From Sialis fuliginosa (Eukaryota > Arthropoda > Insecta > Megaloptera > Sialidae), in the NCBI GenBank assembly GCA_961205875.1, contig OY540818.1, forward strand, positions 10,824,761 to 10,888,760: a stretch of DNA of 64,000 nt, written 5' to 3'. Position 1 is the first letter of the stretch; every line of letters begins with the position of its first letter. The translations under genes and the position numbers were made by a program. The notes under the pieces are model-generated. The model saw only the letters and a program-made list of their open reading frames with translations, did no database searches and was not told the origin of the DNA. This document shows positions 12,200-23,587 of the stretch, one piece after another.

Positions 12200-13560
12200 A
12201 ACTACCTCTCATTTTATTAATAAAATAAATAATAATACTATTGATTCAATTTTTTATGATTTTTGGTTTTATTTTTTCTTTATAACACTGAAATATGTTA
12301 GGAATTTTTTATTGAATCTATAAATATATTGTTGATTATCGCAATAAATTATAGCAAAGTAGACACATTTCATTTTACAGGATATAATATTGAAACTAAA
12401 ATTTTTAAAAAATGACTACTTTTCCAAGAAATTTTACAAAATATTTTAAGATTTTTGTACTATCAAGAAACTATACTAAGAAACCAATAACTTTAGAGAA
12501 AAATGATATTTAATATTAAATTTCTGAAATTTAATTAAGTTTTATTAGAGCAATTAAACAATCTTCGAGAAAAAGTTATTGAAAGTTCAAAAATTTCTGA
12601 ATATTTTGTTAAATGTCTTGGAAAATTGAAAAAATTTTCTAACAAAAGTTATTTATTTTTTCACGGGAAATACGATTCTGCAGTAAAAAAATGTAAAATG
12701 AATTTCAATTTACAAATATATCTGAAAAGTACAGATTTCAATCTTTAAATTACTTTTTTATTTATTTATTTATATGACAATTTTTATCATAAATACAAAG
12801 CAATCAAATTATATTATTTTTGTTTCTATAAATCTTTTGATTTCTTAGTTATTGTATGATGTATTTAAGTATACAATATTTGTTTCTATAAGCAGAGTTC
12901 TGAACAAAATATATACATAGGTAGGTACATATTATTATCAACTGACCATTGATAATGACATTTGGGGGGAAAAGGGTCGCCATCATGTTTTGGTTACAGT
13001 TTCGTAAAAAAGGACTAGGTTATTTATAATTTATTCATAAACTTATTTAATCTAAGATTATTAGTATTACATACCTACAACGATGATGTTATTTCCAGTC
13101 AACTAATTATGTGATTTTTAAACGATCATGTTATAGTCGATTTGTCGTTTTTTAAATATATTCAGCAAATTGTATGTTAATAAATAATACTCTCCTGAAT
13201 TATGATATAAAATTATTATTTTTTACTGTCTCCTATTATTTTTGGTGTTTTCTTTATACACGTATAAAATATCTGACATGGGAGCTACGGAATTTTTTTA
13301 TACGAAATACTGACAAATTAATAAAAGATAGAATGAAAGAATATAGAATAAAAATGAGTAGGACATAAATTATATAAAATAATATTCTCTACAACATGTG
13401 CCAAATGAATTTTTTAACGATTCACGATAAGGATGAAATTTTATATTAATTATTAATTTGCATATGGGAAGACAACTTATACATACATTTTAAAACGATC
13501 ACAAAATTTGATTTATGATTTAGCCAGAAAGATTTTTTTTACATAGTTAATTAGAATCAC
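12200..13560. other. AT-rich intronic sequence, nothing recognised
   Basis: No bounded repeat or gene. The frame at 13174-13368 does not begin with ATG at a good context and resembles no family. Confidence 0.45.
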
Positions 13561-13564
13561 CTAT

Positions 13565-13688
13565 ACTCTGAGTATTACGTATAAGAAAGTTTCATGGTAC
13601 CTATGAAAAACACGTAAACTGTTCAATCTCTGTAATACGTATAAGAAAATCCCATGACACAAATTAATAGAACATAAACAATTTTTCT
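13565..13688 (+). repeat. Imperfect two-copy tandem repeat, ~62-bp unit
   Basis: Units beginning near 13565 and 13627 share CTCTG.GTA.TACGTATAAGAAA followed by CATG.CAC/TAC and AACAC..AAACTGTT-like tails. No function is suggested by the sequence. Confidence 0.55.
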
Positions 13689-14265
13689 CTAATTTGCATT
13701 GACTGTTTCAAAATTCATTAAAAAAATTATTGAAATTTTCAAAAATAGGAGGTTATCTTCCCAGACAAAAATTAATCTTAAATATAAAATTTCACCCTTC
13801 TACGATTTGTCGTATTTGAGTCAGACAGACACACCGACATACAAACATCAATAGTCAGAATAGATTCAGGAAAGGTTAAGATGGATAATTCCATCAAAAT
13901 CCGGATTTCGAAAAAAATCGGTTTTACTATACTTACTTATATATACTATACGTAAGTACCAACACATAGAAACATAATAAAAAGAATGTAAAAAATGCTG
14001 TGTACTCAACATCTTGTTTAAAGTTTTAATTGTATATAAAGCAATTTTTTTATAAATATTGCAATTATAAAGTAAATTCTTTTCTAAACTTTGCATCGAA
14101 ACAATGATTGAAATAACGTTGATTTTGTCTTTTTGCAAAAGAAAATACTAAGAAAAATATACATTTGTATTGAAAACTCTCCAAACTGTAGTAAGAAAAA
14201 AAGATATTGAAAAGTGATTCGTTTTCTTTTGACGTCTGCAAGCAAAAATAATGCTTTCGGCTAGT

Positions 14266-14451
14266 CAGCGGTTCTTAAACATATGGTCTAGAGACCCCCT
14301 TTTCAACAACCCCTCCCCCGGATAAAAAACAAAGAAGGTCGTTAGATACTAATTATTCACTGGTAAATAGAAATATAAAAGTACTTTAATTTATGTCAAA
14401 CATGTTTCACGGACCCCCGGGGGTCCGCGAACCTTACTTTAAGAACCACTG
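14266..14451. mobile_element. Short hAT-type MITE (186 bp)
   Basis: Left end CAGCGGTTCTTAAAC and right end TTTAAGAACCACTG are terminal inverted repeats of the CAGTGGTTCT type, with the subterminal GGGGGTCCGCGAACC block common in such hAT derivatives. The flanking octamers (CGGCTAGT and GACTAGAA) are only partly alike, so the TSD is degraded or absent. The element is far more GC-rich than its surroundings. Confidence 0.7.
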
Positions 14452-14459
14452 GACTAGAA

Positions 14460-15450
14460 CACACACGTTTTCAATCCTCATAAGAAATTCGTTGTTTAAG
14501 CAATGTGTAATGTACGTATCCTTTTAAAATTAATATAATTGATTTTTGCGAGCATAAATTTTATTTAAGCAGGGGTAAAATAGGATTCATAATATAATTT
14601 TTTAATTGATATGGCTTGACCAGAAAATTTTATCTTTTTTAATGGTTTAATGGAATTATCAACTTTTTTAGAACTAAATACGGTACTAAAACTTGCAATT
14701 TAAGAGAGAAAAAGTACATACTCATATACGGAATTTATATGAAATCATTAAAAAAATATGTAGGAACGAAATATAAATTCTGTTCCATAGAAGAATGTTT
14801 TTACGCGATAGGCAAAAAATTATGTGTGAATTTTCTTTATATAAGCATGTGTTAACTGGTACATTATCGATTTGAATTTTTGCGAACTTAAACTTGTATC
14901 AACATTTTTATTTTTGTAAAATCTTGTTAATTTTTTAATTATTCTTTATGATATACATAATAATATTCAATAGTAATTTTTTTTATAAAATCTAAGAGGG
15001 AGCGTTCACCTGCTCACCCCCCTGTAGATCCGTTCATGTATATTTGTGATAAAATAATAAAAGATGTGTACGTGATGTACATAAAGAAAATTAAAAAAAT
15101 ATGGTATATTATCTTATTCAAACCTTTACTTTATATACGAGAACCGGAAATTAAATTTTTATTTTTCGGATATTAAAAATTATTCACTCATCAACATTCA
15201 CTTGGTGAAATTCTCGTTTCGTTAAGGAACTGAACAAATTCCGTCTTTTTATTTCGAATTAAAACAACAATGACATAAAGAATAGGCGTCATTAGTTTGA
15301 TAAAATGTTCTATACACTTCACGGATTTTCCAAGCTTTATTTCTTTTATATCACAGGCACTCATGTATAAAATACTCTCTATAAAATATATAACATTTTG
15401 AAGATATTAAAGTATGTGCCTATAATAAAGTACTTATTGTTGGGTGAATA
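14460..15450. other. AT-rich intronic sequence, nothing firm
   Basis: A short C-rich strip at 15000-15035 resembles common degenerate repeats, but no ends or partner copy are visible. No gene recognised. Confidence 0.4.
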
Positions 15451-15459
15451 ATCCTTAAA

Positions 15460-16156
15460 GGGTCAATCCATATCAAGTGGTCCAAAATTAAATTAAATGA
15501 TTACTTAATCATTCTAAAAAAAATGATTTTTTTGTTATTACCTCAACTTCTATCAAACTGTTTGCAATACCACTGTTTGTAGTTAAATGTAATCTAAAAA
15601 ATTGGACATATAATACCATGATGTAGTACTATTATGGGCTGAATTTTCAGATTTTTATCTGGTCTCCACTACAGTTAATTAGCTTTGAAAAGTACAATTT
15701 TCTAGAATTTTCAAATTTTGAAAAAAATCTGTAAACAAGGGGGGTAAGTCTCAGGATTGAACTTTACTAATACCCACCTAATTATAAAAAATAATTTGAC
15801 TTGTTAACTTTTCCCCTTCTTGCAAAAACATCCCCTTGAAAATGGGATTTTTTCAAAAAAAGAGCAAAAAATAAGGTTAAAATTTTACCCTTTAGAATTA
15901 AAATGTCTGGAAATAATCTTTAGTCCGTTTTTTTCTGAACAATTTACTTCTAGTCTCATGTTAATAGGTTTGATAAAAGCTGAGATATTCTAGTTTCCGC
16001 AAACTCTTTAAAATATAAAAAAAATGCTGCGACCTGTAGAACACGCGATAATAAAAAATAATAAAATTAAAATAATGGCCATTTCGAACACAACAAATCA
16101 ATTTTTTATAATGGTCGAGCAGCAACTAATGCTGGACCACTTCATATCGATTGATA
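15460..16156. mobile_element. TIR-bounded non-autonomous element (~700 bp)
   Basis: Left end GGGTCAATCCATATCAAGTG (then GTCC) and right end GGACCACTTCATATCGATTG are inverted copies with few mismatches over about 24 bp. The interior is AT-rich and non-coding. No reliable TSD was identified, so the superfamily is left open. Confidence 0.65.
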
Positions 16157-16603
16157 CTAAAATATATTTAAATTAATTTTTAGTTGGATAAATAATGATA
16201 ATCATTTATATCCAATATTATAATTAAAAAATAAAGTTTGGTACTCCAAAATAAAAGACAGATACCTATCCCTTTAAGATTATAATTTTTCAACTTTTAG
16301 TTGAAGCAAAAGGAAACTTTAATAAAAAATTCGTCAATCTGCATATAAAAAATTGTATCCAAACAAATGCACCTCTGATAAAAACCTGGTTTGGGCCCAA
16401 AAAAATTACGCACGTAAAAAAACTATTTCACGAGAAAAAGTCTTCACCGAACAACAATGTTATAACAACACAATATTTATTTTGTTACTTCTTGTGTAGT
16501 TTTTAAAGAAGTTAAAACGAGTAAAACCAAGTCTACCATCTGTGCGCATGTTGTTTTTTATTGTTCATATTGTTTAGTTATATCCGACCAAAAGGAATAT
16601 GTA

Positions 16604-17423
16604 GAGTACGTTTACACAGCGCTGTTGTTTCGGTTTTTTCTGTAATCGATGTATTTAAACCATTTTACACATACGAGAATACGTAACGCCAGCTGGAATT
16701 ATAATTCCGATTTGAAGTACGCTATAAGTTCTATGGCGTACCAACAAGAAATCACAAAATTCCACTTCAAATATTGGTTAATTATTTTGTTTTCCATCTC
16801 TTCGTCTCAGGTGTTTTAACTGACGATAATTTTTTAAATGTTAATGCGAAGTGCATTACTACTTTTGTGAGTTTGCTAAATGGATATAATTATATCCAAG
16901 CAGTTTTTTTTATTTTTTTATTTAGGTGTATTTTGTCTATCGAGTCGCTAAACTCATTTAGACAGCCTTTTAGCGTTATTGTTTATTTAATTGTTTGTTA
17001 GTTTTTTGTTTATTTATGTCTTTATTGTTGTTTATTTTTATGATTTATTTTACTTCATTTTATTTCATTTGTTTATTTATTATTATTATTTATTTATTCT
17101 TTTTTTTATCTAGAATAACCTATTTGTCCTAAACACATAGACAGGGACACAAGTGTAGGAAAGGATTAGCTTCGGGCCAATCGAAGCATTTAGGTCAGAC
17201 GAACATGACGTCCGGGATCATGGGTATCCATGCAGTTTACATGCGTCTTTATTCCGTCTCTATTTCGGTTTAGTTATATTATGCCTGTAAGTCAAAATGA
17301 ATAGCATAAATAAATCTAATCAGTTATATCGGGTGTAATGCGCTATCTACACACATTTTTAAACCCGGATTAACTACATCGGTTACAGTAAAACCGGAAT
17401 AACAGCACTGTGTAGACATACTC
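16604..17423. mobile_element. MITE with long imperfect inverted arms (~820 bp)
   Basis: Left arm GAGTACGTTTACACAGCGCT...TTTCGGTTTT..CTGTAATCGATGTA (16604-16655) recurs inverted at 17370-17423 as TACATCGGTTACAGTAAAACCGGAATAACAGC...GTGTAGACATACTC, broken here to show only blocks. The arms continue imperfectly inwards for a few tens of bases. A GC-richer core at 17110-17260 has no transposase signature. Confidence 0.65.
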
Positions 17424-17980
17424 ATAGATAGACAAAATAAAATTGTGTATTCGCATCGTTTTTTACTTGAATTCTGTATATTTTAAAATTAAATAAAAAG
17501 CTATAGAATTTTATATATCTTAATATATGTCTAATTGGTTGTAAAAGTTTTTAAAAAATGTTTTTTATCAATCCCAATTAACTTTTCATTGAAATCATTC
17601 CACTGGTAAAAAATCGAATAATTATATATTTATTAATAAATTCTATCTCCAAATTCTTTAAAAGAAACTAATTTATTTGATGTCATTTTAATGTTATTGA
17701 AAAAAAAAATTATCAATTGAAACAAATTTCTTAGAAAATCTGTTTACAATTGTATATAATGAATACCTACCTAGTTCTAAGAAGTTACTAAATAAAATAA
17801 AAAAGATGATAAAAATATTTTTTCTACGACCAATTAAAAAAAGCAGTTTTACCGTGTAAAATTTTATTTGATTTTCTTGGTCAAATATTTTATATTTTAT
17901 ATGTTTTTTATTTTTTTTATACAAGCAAGAGTAACAGTATTCTGCCAATAAAACAAGTTTTCTAGAAAAAAAATACATAC

Positions 17981-18244
17981 CAAAAGATCAGCAATCGCCA
18001 AATGCATCAACATCATATTAATCCTTGACGGCATAGTCCTTCTCCTCCTCAGTATCAGAATGAGTACAGCAATATTACCGGTCGCCGATATGACCATGAG
18101 TATGACGTACCCAATTATAGAGAGCATATGACCGGAGTTGAACCGCATATCTATCGGCAGTTCCGTACTGGACGTCTCATTTTCAAAACTGCTGGTCGTC
18201 CAGTCGAACGTCTGAACGTCCTCAACATCTACCGGTGTCTGCAT
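17981..18244 (-). CDS. AKHR: Adipokinetic hormone receptor, coding exon 1 (N-terminus, TM1, start of TM2)
   Basis: First coding exon of a class A GPCR of the GnRH-receptor superfamily. In insects AKHR sits in the fat-body plasma membrane and couples adipokinetic hormone to lipid and sugar mobilisation. The exon reads 88 codons from an ATG at 18244. Residues 1-38 form an extracellular N-tail with an N-E-T glycosylation sequon at N22 and an LPIDMRFNSGH segment typical of the family. TM1 spans about 40-65 with the G56-N57 pair (N1.50). Basic ICL1 RRRR...PSR follows, then TM2 with LAIAD (D86 = D2.50). The frame stops exactly at TTG|gtatgt, a strong phase-0 donor, and continues in the exon at 2708 as ADLL|VTFLLMP, which matches the family without a gap. 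The paralogous ACP or corazonin receptors are the main alternatives. The C-terminal two thirds lies outside the window. Confidence 0.9.
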
Positions 18245-18332
18245 TTTGGTGTTTGTTCAAGTCAGCAGAATTTAGTGTAATTGTGTGTGTCTCTTAGCCC
18301 ATTTTCATGTGACGTTGATGCGTCCATTATAT
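18245..18332 (-). other. AKHR: AKHR 5' untranslated exon segment
   Basis: On the minus strand, a pyrimidine-rich tract ending in ttgttccag sits at about 18346-18333, so the exon carrying the ATG probably begins at 18332 with ATATAATGG. That leaves an 88-nt leader before the start codon and implies at least one further noncoding exon upstream at higher coordinates. The start at 18244 is favoured because the family N-terminal motif follows in frame and both upstream ATGs terminate before it. If the splice acceptor is not used, the leader simply extends into the AT-rich upstream sequence. This is inferred from consensus only; no transcript was seen. Confidence 0.5.
18262..18327 (-). other. Upstream ORF in the AKHR leader (21 codons)
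   Basis: An ATG at 18327 opens a 21-codon frame (MDASTSHENGL...) closing with TGA at 18264-18262, 17 nt before the receptor ATG and out of frame with it. A second upstream ATG at 18308 opens a four-codon frame (MKMG, stop). Such frames usually dampen translation of the main ORF, but whether they lie in the mature mRNA depends on the inferred acceptor at 18333. No conservation could be tested. Confidence 0.4.
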
Positions 18333-18639
18333 CTGGAACAAATACAAATTTTAATTAGTTTAGTTTAAATGTAAATTAGCCTTTCAGTAGCTGATGCAAC
18401 TAACAATAAGTTATGTCAAATTCAATTATTACCTATCGAAGTGTATAAAAACTTTGATATTTTAATATAGAACTACTTCTTCCCAGCGGTATTGGCGGAT
18501 ACCTACTACGTGAGCTCGAATGCAAGGTTTTTATGTTACACAAAAATTATCTTATTATCTTAGGAACTTATAATCAAAGTAAAAAATAAAACGCCATTTG
18601 ATTTCTCATATTATTTAATTTTTATTAAGTTTTAACCCT

Positions 18640-19075
18640 TAAATAAAATAGTTTAGCTTTGTACTATGGGTTTCAGAAGTCATCTGCTACCCTAAAGATC
18701 AGAACAGATTCAAAAATATTAAGACAAACATCATCGGTTACCTTTTTCTATGACGGAGCTTATAAAGTTACATCATTTTAAATAAAAACACAAATATACG
18801 TGCATTTCATTAATTAATTTTATATCAAATTTAACATATTTAAATACTAAAATTCGGAATATCAAATATTTTTTGACACAAAATTTACTTACATAATTTT
18901 CAGTAGATTACATAATAATTTAATCGTACAAATATATATATTAGTACTATAAACGAAGAGTACTTTAATAATAAAGAATACTTTGTTCGGTAAATGGAGA
19001 ATTAAATATTATAATAATCAAATGGGAGGCACCTACTAAGTTATTATAAGCGAATTTGAATGAAAACTGGTCGAC
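18640..19075 (+). repeat. Dispersed repeat, copy 2
   Basis: Direct-orientation relative of 8285-8606. The same blocks appear in the same order, with two extra segments (near 18740 and 18910-18985) not present in copy 1. It lies just upstream of the AKHR leader in gene direction, while copy 1 is in the first intron. Confidence 0.7.
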
Positions 19076-19079
19076 GACT

Positions 19080-20340
19080 TCTGCATGCGACTACATATAT
19101 GTATATAGCTCGAGGATGTAAGGCGTAAATCCAACTTGGTCTCAATTATGAAGCTATTACTGATAAAAAAATTAGTAACCTAAAAAAAGATCACAAAAAT
19201 ATATGTCCTGTTTCGGTTCAAAACGTTTTCCAATAACGATAAACTTTTTTTCTCTACATCAGAACTTATCTCTAACAGAACTGCAGTTGCAAAATTTCTC
19301 TAAATTAGTACTATTTCAACATTTTAGACCACTTGTAAAATTGTAAACTTTTCACTCCTGAAAGAAAGTTATACGTAAAGTTTTCCAGGCGTTATTTTTT
19401 TCAAATTTTATCGTTGTGAATTTCTATAATTTTCAAGATTACAAATACATTTATTTTCTTTTTATTGTAGGTTCTAAAGAAGTGTTATTAAAAACATGGA
19501 TTTCTTAAGTTTTCTTTCTTTCAAATGCTTATTCTTTTTTTCTAATTCTATTTTTCTTTCCTGGCAGTAAATATGCGTTAAATTGAACTTTGATTCAAAA
19601 AGTCCGCATTATATCAAAATGTAAATTTAATTCAAACAGGATCTTTATATTTTTCAATATGATTTTTTACAGTTCAAAATGTTTAATAAAATATTTTTAA
19701 ATATTAAAACTGATTACTTTTAATTTAGGCGAGAAAAAAATTTCTAATAATCATTTTTTCTGGTCTCTTAAACTAAATTCCTTCCATAAAGATTCATGTA
19801 TTTAGAACAAAAGTTAAATATAAGAAATAAAAATCATTTCGTTCAAAATTACAATATGAATGTTTATAAGTGCTTTTTAAAATCATTTTAACAATCAAAG
19901 ATACATACATCAAAAGATGTGTACATTAAAACAAAGAATGACAACAAATAAGACAAAAATAAACAAGTGCCTAGTGAAAAGCAATTTCTCTTTATGTCAG
20001 TAAAATGTGAAAACTAAAAACAACGAGTAAGATATATGTATTGTGTATTTTAGTTTCCTCCAATTTTCCTCTAAAAATTGGAAATTTCGAGTAAAAATAA
20101 TTTATTAATATTTATAATTATATATTGTTAATTATTTTGTTAATATCATAGCTTAAGTCCAATAAAAAAATGTTTTTTATTAAATATATATATTTAATTT
20201 GGCACTACCGTATTAAATTGACTTCGAAATCGTTTACCAAATGAAAAATAATTTATGACATGTTATTTCACCCTTAAAATGTGTTTTTTTAAAGGCATAG
20301 CTTTTTTTTAAATGTGACAAAGCAGGGAATTTTTGTTAAC
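19080..20340. other. AT-rich non-coding sequence, nothing recognised
   Basis: No gene, RNA or bounded repeat supported. If the AKHR leader has an upstream exon, it was not identifiable here. Confidence 0.45.
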
Positions 20341-20351
20341 CACACGATATA

Positions 20352-20572
20352 TAATTGTAATTTTTATTACATATCTCCACCGTTTTCAAAAAACTGGTTT
20401 GATTGAACACAATTTGAAATCAACTATTTGCAACTACCTTTCCAACTATTTTTAAACTATTTGCACTAATTATTATTAAATCATAAAAAAAACTATTTAC
20501 CAACTATTTTCCGAAAAAAAATTCAACTAGTAACTATTTCATTGAAAATAACAACTATTTTTCCAATCTCTA
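20352..20572 (+). mobile_element. 5'-truncated hAT MITE (same family as 57966-58258)
   Basis: Nearly identical to the right three quarters of the full-length copy, including CTCCACCGTTTTCA.AAAACTGG, TTGCAACTACCTTTCCAACT and the right terminal repeat ending TTCCAATCTCTA. The left terminal repeat is missing. Relative to the full copy it lacks about 24 bp between two TTTGC repeats, a typical slippage deletion. Confidence 0.8.
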
Positions 20573-20579
20573 ATAATTA

Positions 20580-22075
20580 TACAGCGTTTACTAATTTAAT
20601 ATTATATGAACCTTTAGGATCAAACATTATTTATTTATTTTCATTACGACGTAAAATCCATTTGCTGGCTAAAAGTTAAACCTTCGGGGCTAGGATATTT
20701 TCAGCACTGTCAGACTCGTTCTGTTATATAATATAAACATCTTACTTCGTCTAAGAATAATGAGCAAGATGTAACAATGATAAAACGTTACATTTCATTT
20801 ATAACACAGGCTGTTTGTTCCAAGAATCGTAGTAGACATTCCGTATAACAATTCACGATTTTAAAGTGACAATGTGCGTGGTATAATTTCAATTACATTA
20901 CAGATTTTGAATTACTGTCATTATGAATATAAACATGATAATTCTAATTGTTTAAGAACGAATTGTGAATTAATTTGATGATTTTTTTCTCTTGGCGAGT
21001 AAATAAGTGTGCTATGAAAATAAAATAAAATACAAACAAAACAATAACTTTGGATATTTATGCTATTTAGATTATTGTTTGATAAATGTTTAGCATTTGT
21101 TTCAGTTTTATGAAATTTTCATAGCACACTATTTTTCGGTGTTTTCTATTATATTAAACTTTGTTATAACTCGTTTAATATTAATTTGAACACCATATAA
21201 ATACTACACTTTTATAAAAAGAATATTTCTAACCATATAGTTCACTAACAATAAGTTAATTATAAATCAAAAACTTTCATGTATCACCTATTCAGAAATC
21301 TGATGTAAAAATAAAATTTACCTGTGTAATTCTTGAAAATACAACTTTAATACTTTAACTCATCTGTATATATGGTATTGATATAAAATTTACGTAATGT
21401 AGATATCAATACATTTCCAACACTCGAGATAATGTAATCAACAACAGATGAAAGGGTAATATTAGAGAAAATTGTAAAAATATTTCATGTCAATATAAAA
21501 AAAAATGACCACATGAATTCCCCAAGTAATAAATATATTTCATATTTGTTTGTATACTTCTTTCATCAGAAAATATATTTTCTCTTTCATTTGATACTAG
21601 TATTGGATATTATACATATTATTTTTCCAGTAGTGAACATAGGCGTCAACCTTTAAAAACATATGAGCAAAAATTTTCTCCATAGAAAAAAAAACAAAAC
21701 ATGACAAAAATGCAACAAACCTAACCATTTTTAAATACGAAATGTTTTAAAACACCATGTTGCTGTTTTGTTTTTGTTTTTTTGGTCTAAACACGGCATT
21801 AACTTTGATAAATCTATGTGTCACCTTGGTTTATTTGATTATTTATATGAATGTATACTTGTCAATGAGGGTGCGCTTAAATTCAATTCAAAATTAATTA
21901 CAAACATACCTCTAGAACCAATTATGTCTACAGGTATAAGTAGAGTGGGTACTACCATGTCGGTAAACTAAATAAAGATTAACGCATGTAACCGGAAAAT
22001 ACCACACCTAATGATACTCTACATAATCGTTTGTGATAGACGATTTGTGAGTGTCAACAAATATAAATATATGTT
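20580..22075. other. AT-rich non-coding sequence, nothing recognised
   Basis: Contains a modestly GC-richer strip near 20640-20730 without a recognisable frame or terminus. The open frame at 21768-21971 lacks family resemblance. Confidence 0.4.
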
Positions 22076-22079
22076 AAAT

Positions 22080-22625
22080 CAACTTTCCGGCATGTACTGT
22101 GTTTATTAATTTTTATTTCTGGACAACGTTTCGGACCGTTATTACGGTCCATCATCAGGTACCAAAAAATATATAATGTTAATACAAAAAATAATCATTC
22201 TGTGAACAAAACTGTTTACATGTCAAGATTATAAAACTATAGCAACGAACACAGCGTTTTTTTAATGTGTTATGTAGTCCGTTTTTTAGATGTTTTTATC
22301 TGGAAGAGTTTGTTCTTTTGGTTGTAACTTGATTACAGGTAACCAAGCTTTAGGAAGTCTTATACTGTCGTCTCTTTTGTTCATAGAAATGTTAGAGTTT
22401 TTTTCTATTTCTATGGCTTCCATTATTACTCTAGGGTATAATTTATCACAAGTGTGTATTTTCTTAGTGTTCTCGAAATCTATAGAGTGCCCTGTATCTT
22501 GAACGTGTTGAGCCAACGTGTTTGTTTTTTGATTTTTCTTTATCGCCAAAATGTGTTCTTTAATTCTAGAAGAGATTCGTCTTCCTGTTTGTCCCACGTA
22601 AATTTTATCGCATTCATTAATAAAT
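22080..22625 (-). mobile_element. Penelope-like retroelement 3' remnant (GIY-YIG C-terminus plus 3'UTR)
   Basis: The minus-strand frame from about 22622 to 22286 reads NECDKIYVGQTGRR, then SRIKEH, then a tail ending KAWLPVIKLQPKEQTLPDKNI and a stop. YVGQTxRR...RxxEH is the second half of the GIY-YIG endonuclease domain as found at the C-terminus of Penelope-like elements, and the following PRVIMEAIEIEKN segment is also typical of them. The reverse transcriptase and the first half of the domain are absent, so the copy is 5' truncated. The roughly 200-bp 3' region contains a hammerhead-like core. It has no host gene function. Confidence 0.8.
22121..22158 (-). ncRNA. Hammerhead-ribozyme-like core in the Penelope 3' region
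   Basis: Minus strand: CTGATGA (22158-22152), a T, a six-bp perfect stem GGACCG/CGGTCC with loop TAATAA, then GAAACGTTGTCC. This is the conserved CUGANGA - helix II - GAAA order with a minimal helix III, as described for hammerheads of Penelope-like elements. Helix I directly adjacent to the core is not convincing (a GG/CC pairing is offset by three bases), so activity is doubtful. Confidence 0.65.
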
Positions 22626-22763
22626 AATAATATTTTAGTTTGGTATTAATCATTGATATATAGTTTATAATATTGACAGACAAAGCATTAATAATTTAGC
22701 AGCAATTCAATGCTAAAAAAATAAAATAAGTATGACTTTAATAGAGATTATATTCATAATATA

Positions 22764-22857
22764 TAAAAACGTTAATGCGTATGTATGTGATTTCATCAGA
22801 CCTAAACCACTGGACGTATCCAAACCATATTCACACGAGAATGTGTATTTATGGTTC
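22764..22857 (+). repeat. Fragment of a dispersed repeat (partner at 29570-29780, opposite strand)
   Basis: ACGTTAATGCGTATGTATGT, then CCTAAACCACTGGACGTATC and CCATATTCACAC match the reverse complement of 29640-29765. The shared blocks are retroelement- or Helitron-like in look, but the class is not established from this sequence. Confidence 0.5.
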
Positions 22858-23587
22858 ATTTGACTCAAATTCAAAATATATACTGGGTGATTTACAACTA
22901 CTGTTTAAAAAAAATGACAGTAGATGTTATTTATTTTAAGCAATAAACTGCATATGAATATGTATCCGGACATTTTTCGTGAGGGAGTTACAGCCTATTT
23001 GTTTCTCTGTGCTATCATTGTTGTTTACTATGTATACGCATATTGTTTATGTTGATTTGTATATTTGGATATAGATACTTATTGCAACAACCTATGCTAA
23101 ATAGACCGCTGTCAAAGATAATATGGAGATAGGTTTGGACGTGGATGAGCTATCTTACATATATACATAAAATGAAAAATGTTTTATGGATTTAGATTTC
23201 AATGCGGCTTATGCGACCGAAAACAAAATTACCAATGGAAATTTTCTATATTCAAATTATTTAAGTTTGAAAGTTAATTTTAATATATCGATTTGTATTT
23301 TTTAATGTTAAAGTTGAAATATAGCTAATAGATGCATAAACTAAGTAATGGACAAGCTTAAGTTACATTACATAAATTTATAAAGATGTAATATACACTT
23401 TAATACTTCAAAGATAAAAAATAAACAAAAATAAACGATTATCCATTCGAGAGCTAGAAAAAACTTTATAATCCAAACAATTTTTAAAAATCACGTTTTT
23501 ATTCTTATAACATTTGAAATTGTAGCGAATCAGTATAATTTAAATATTAAATAATGCTTTTGTAATTACTTAAGTAAAGATAATTTT

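Larger units (their letters stand above)
2709..17980 (-). other. AKHR first coding intron (15.3 kb, phase 0)
   Basis: Bounded by gtatgt at 17980 and ttttgcacag at 2709. It is very AT-rich and contains a hAT terminus (5.6 kb), a foldback element (7.5-7.9 kb), one copy of a dispersed repeat (8.3-8.6 kb), a possible 1.4-kb transposon with a hammerhead-like remnant (10.7-12.2 kb), a hAT MITE (14.3 kb) and two TIR elements (15.5-16.2 and 16.6-17.4 kb). No convincing additional coding exon was found on the minus strand inside it. Confidence 0.8.

Noticed and set aside
17694-17978. 94-residue minus frame next to AKHR exon 1
   Set aside because: It begins inside the donor sequence in the intron, in another frame, and is AT-codon-rich with no family resemblance.
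22290-22502. 70-residue plus-strand open frame
   Set aside because: It is the antisense of the Penelope GIY-YIG frame, which has clear domain resemblance on the minus strand.
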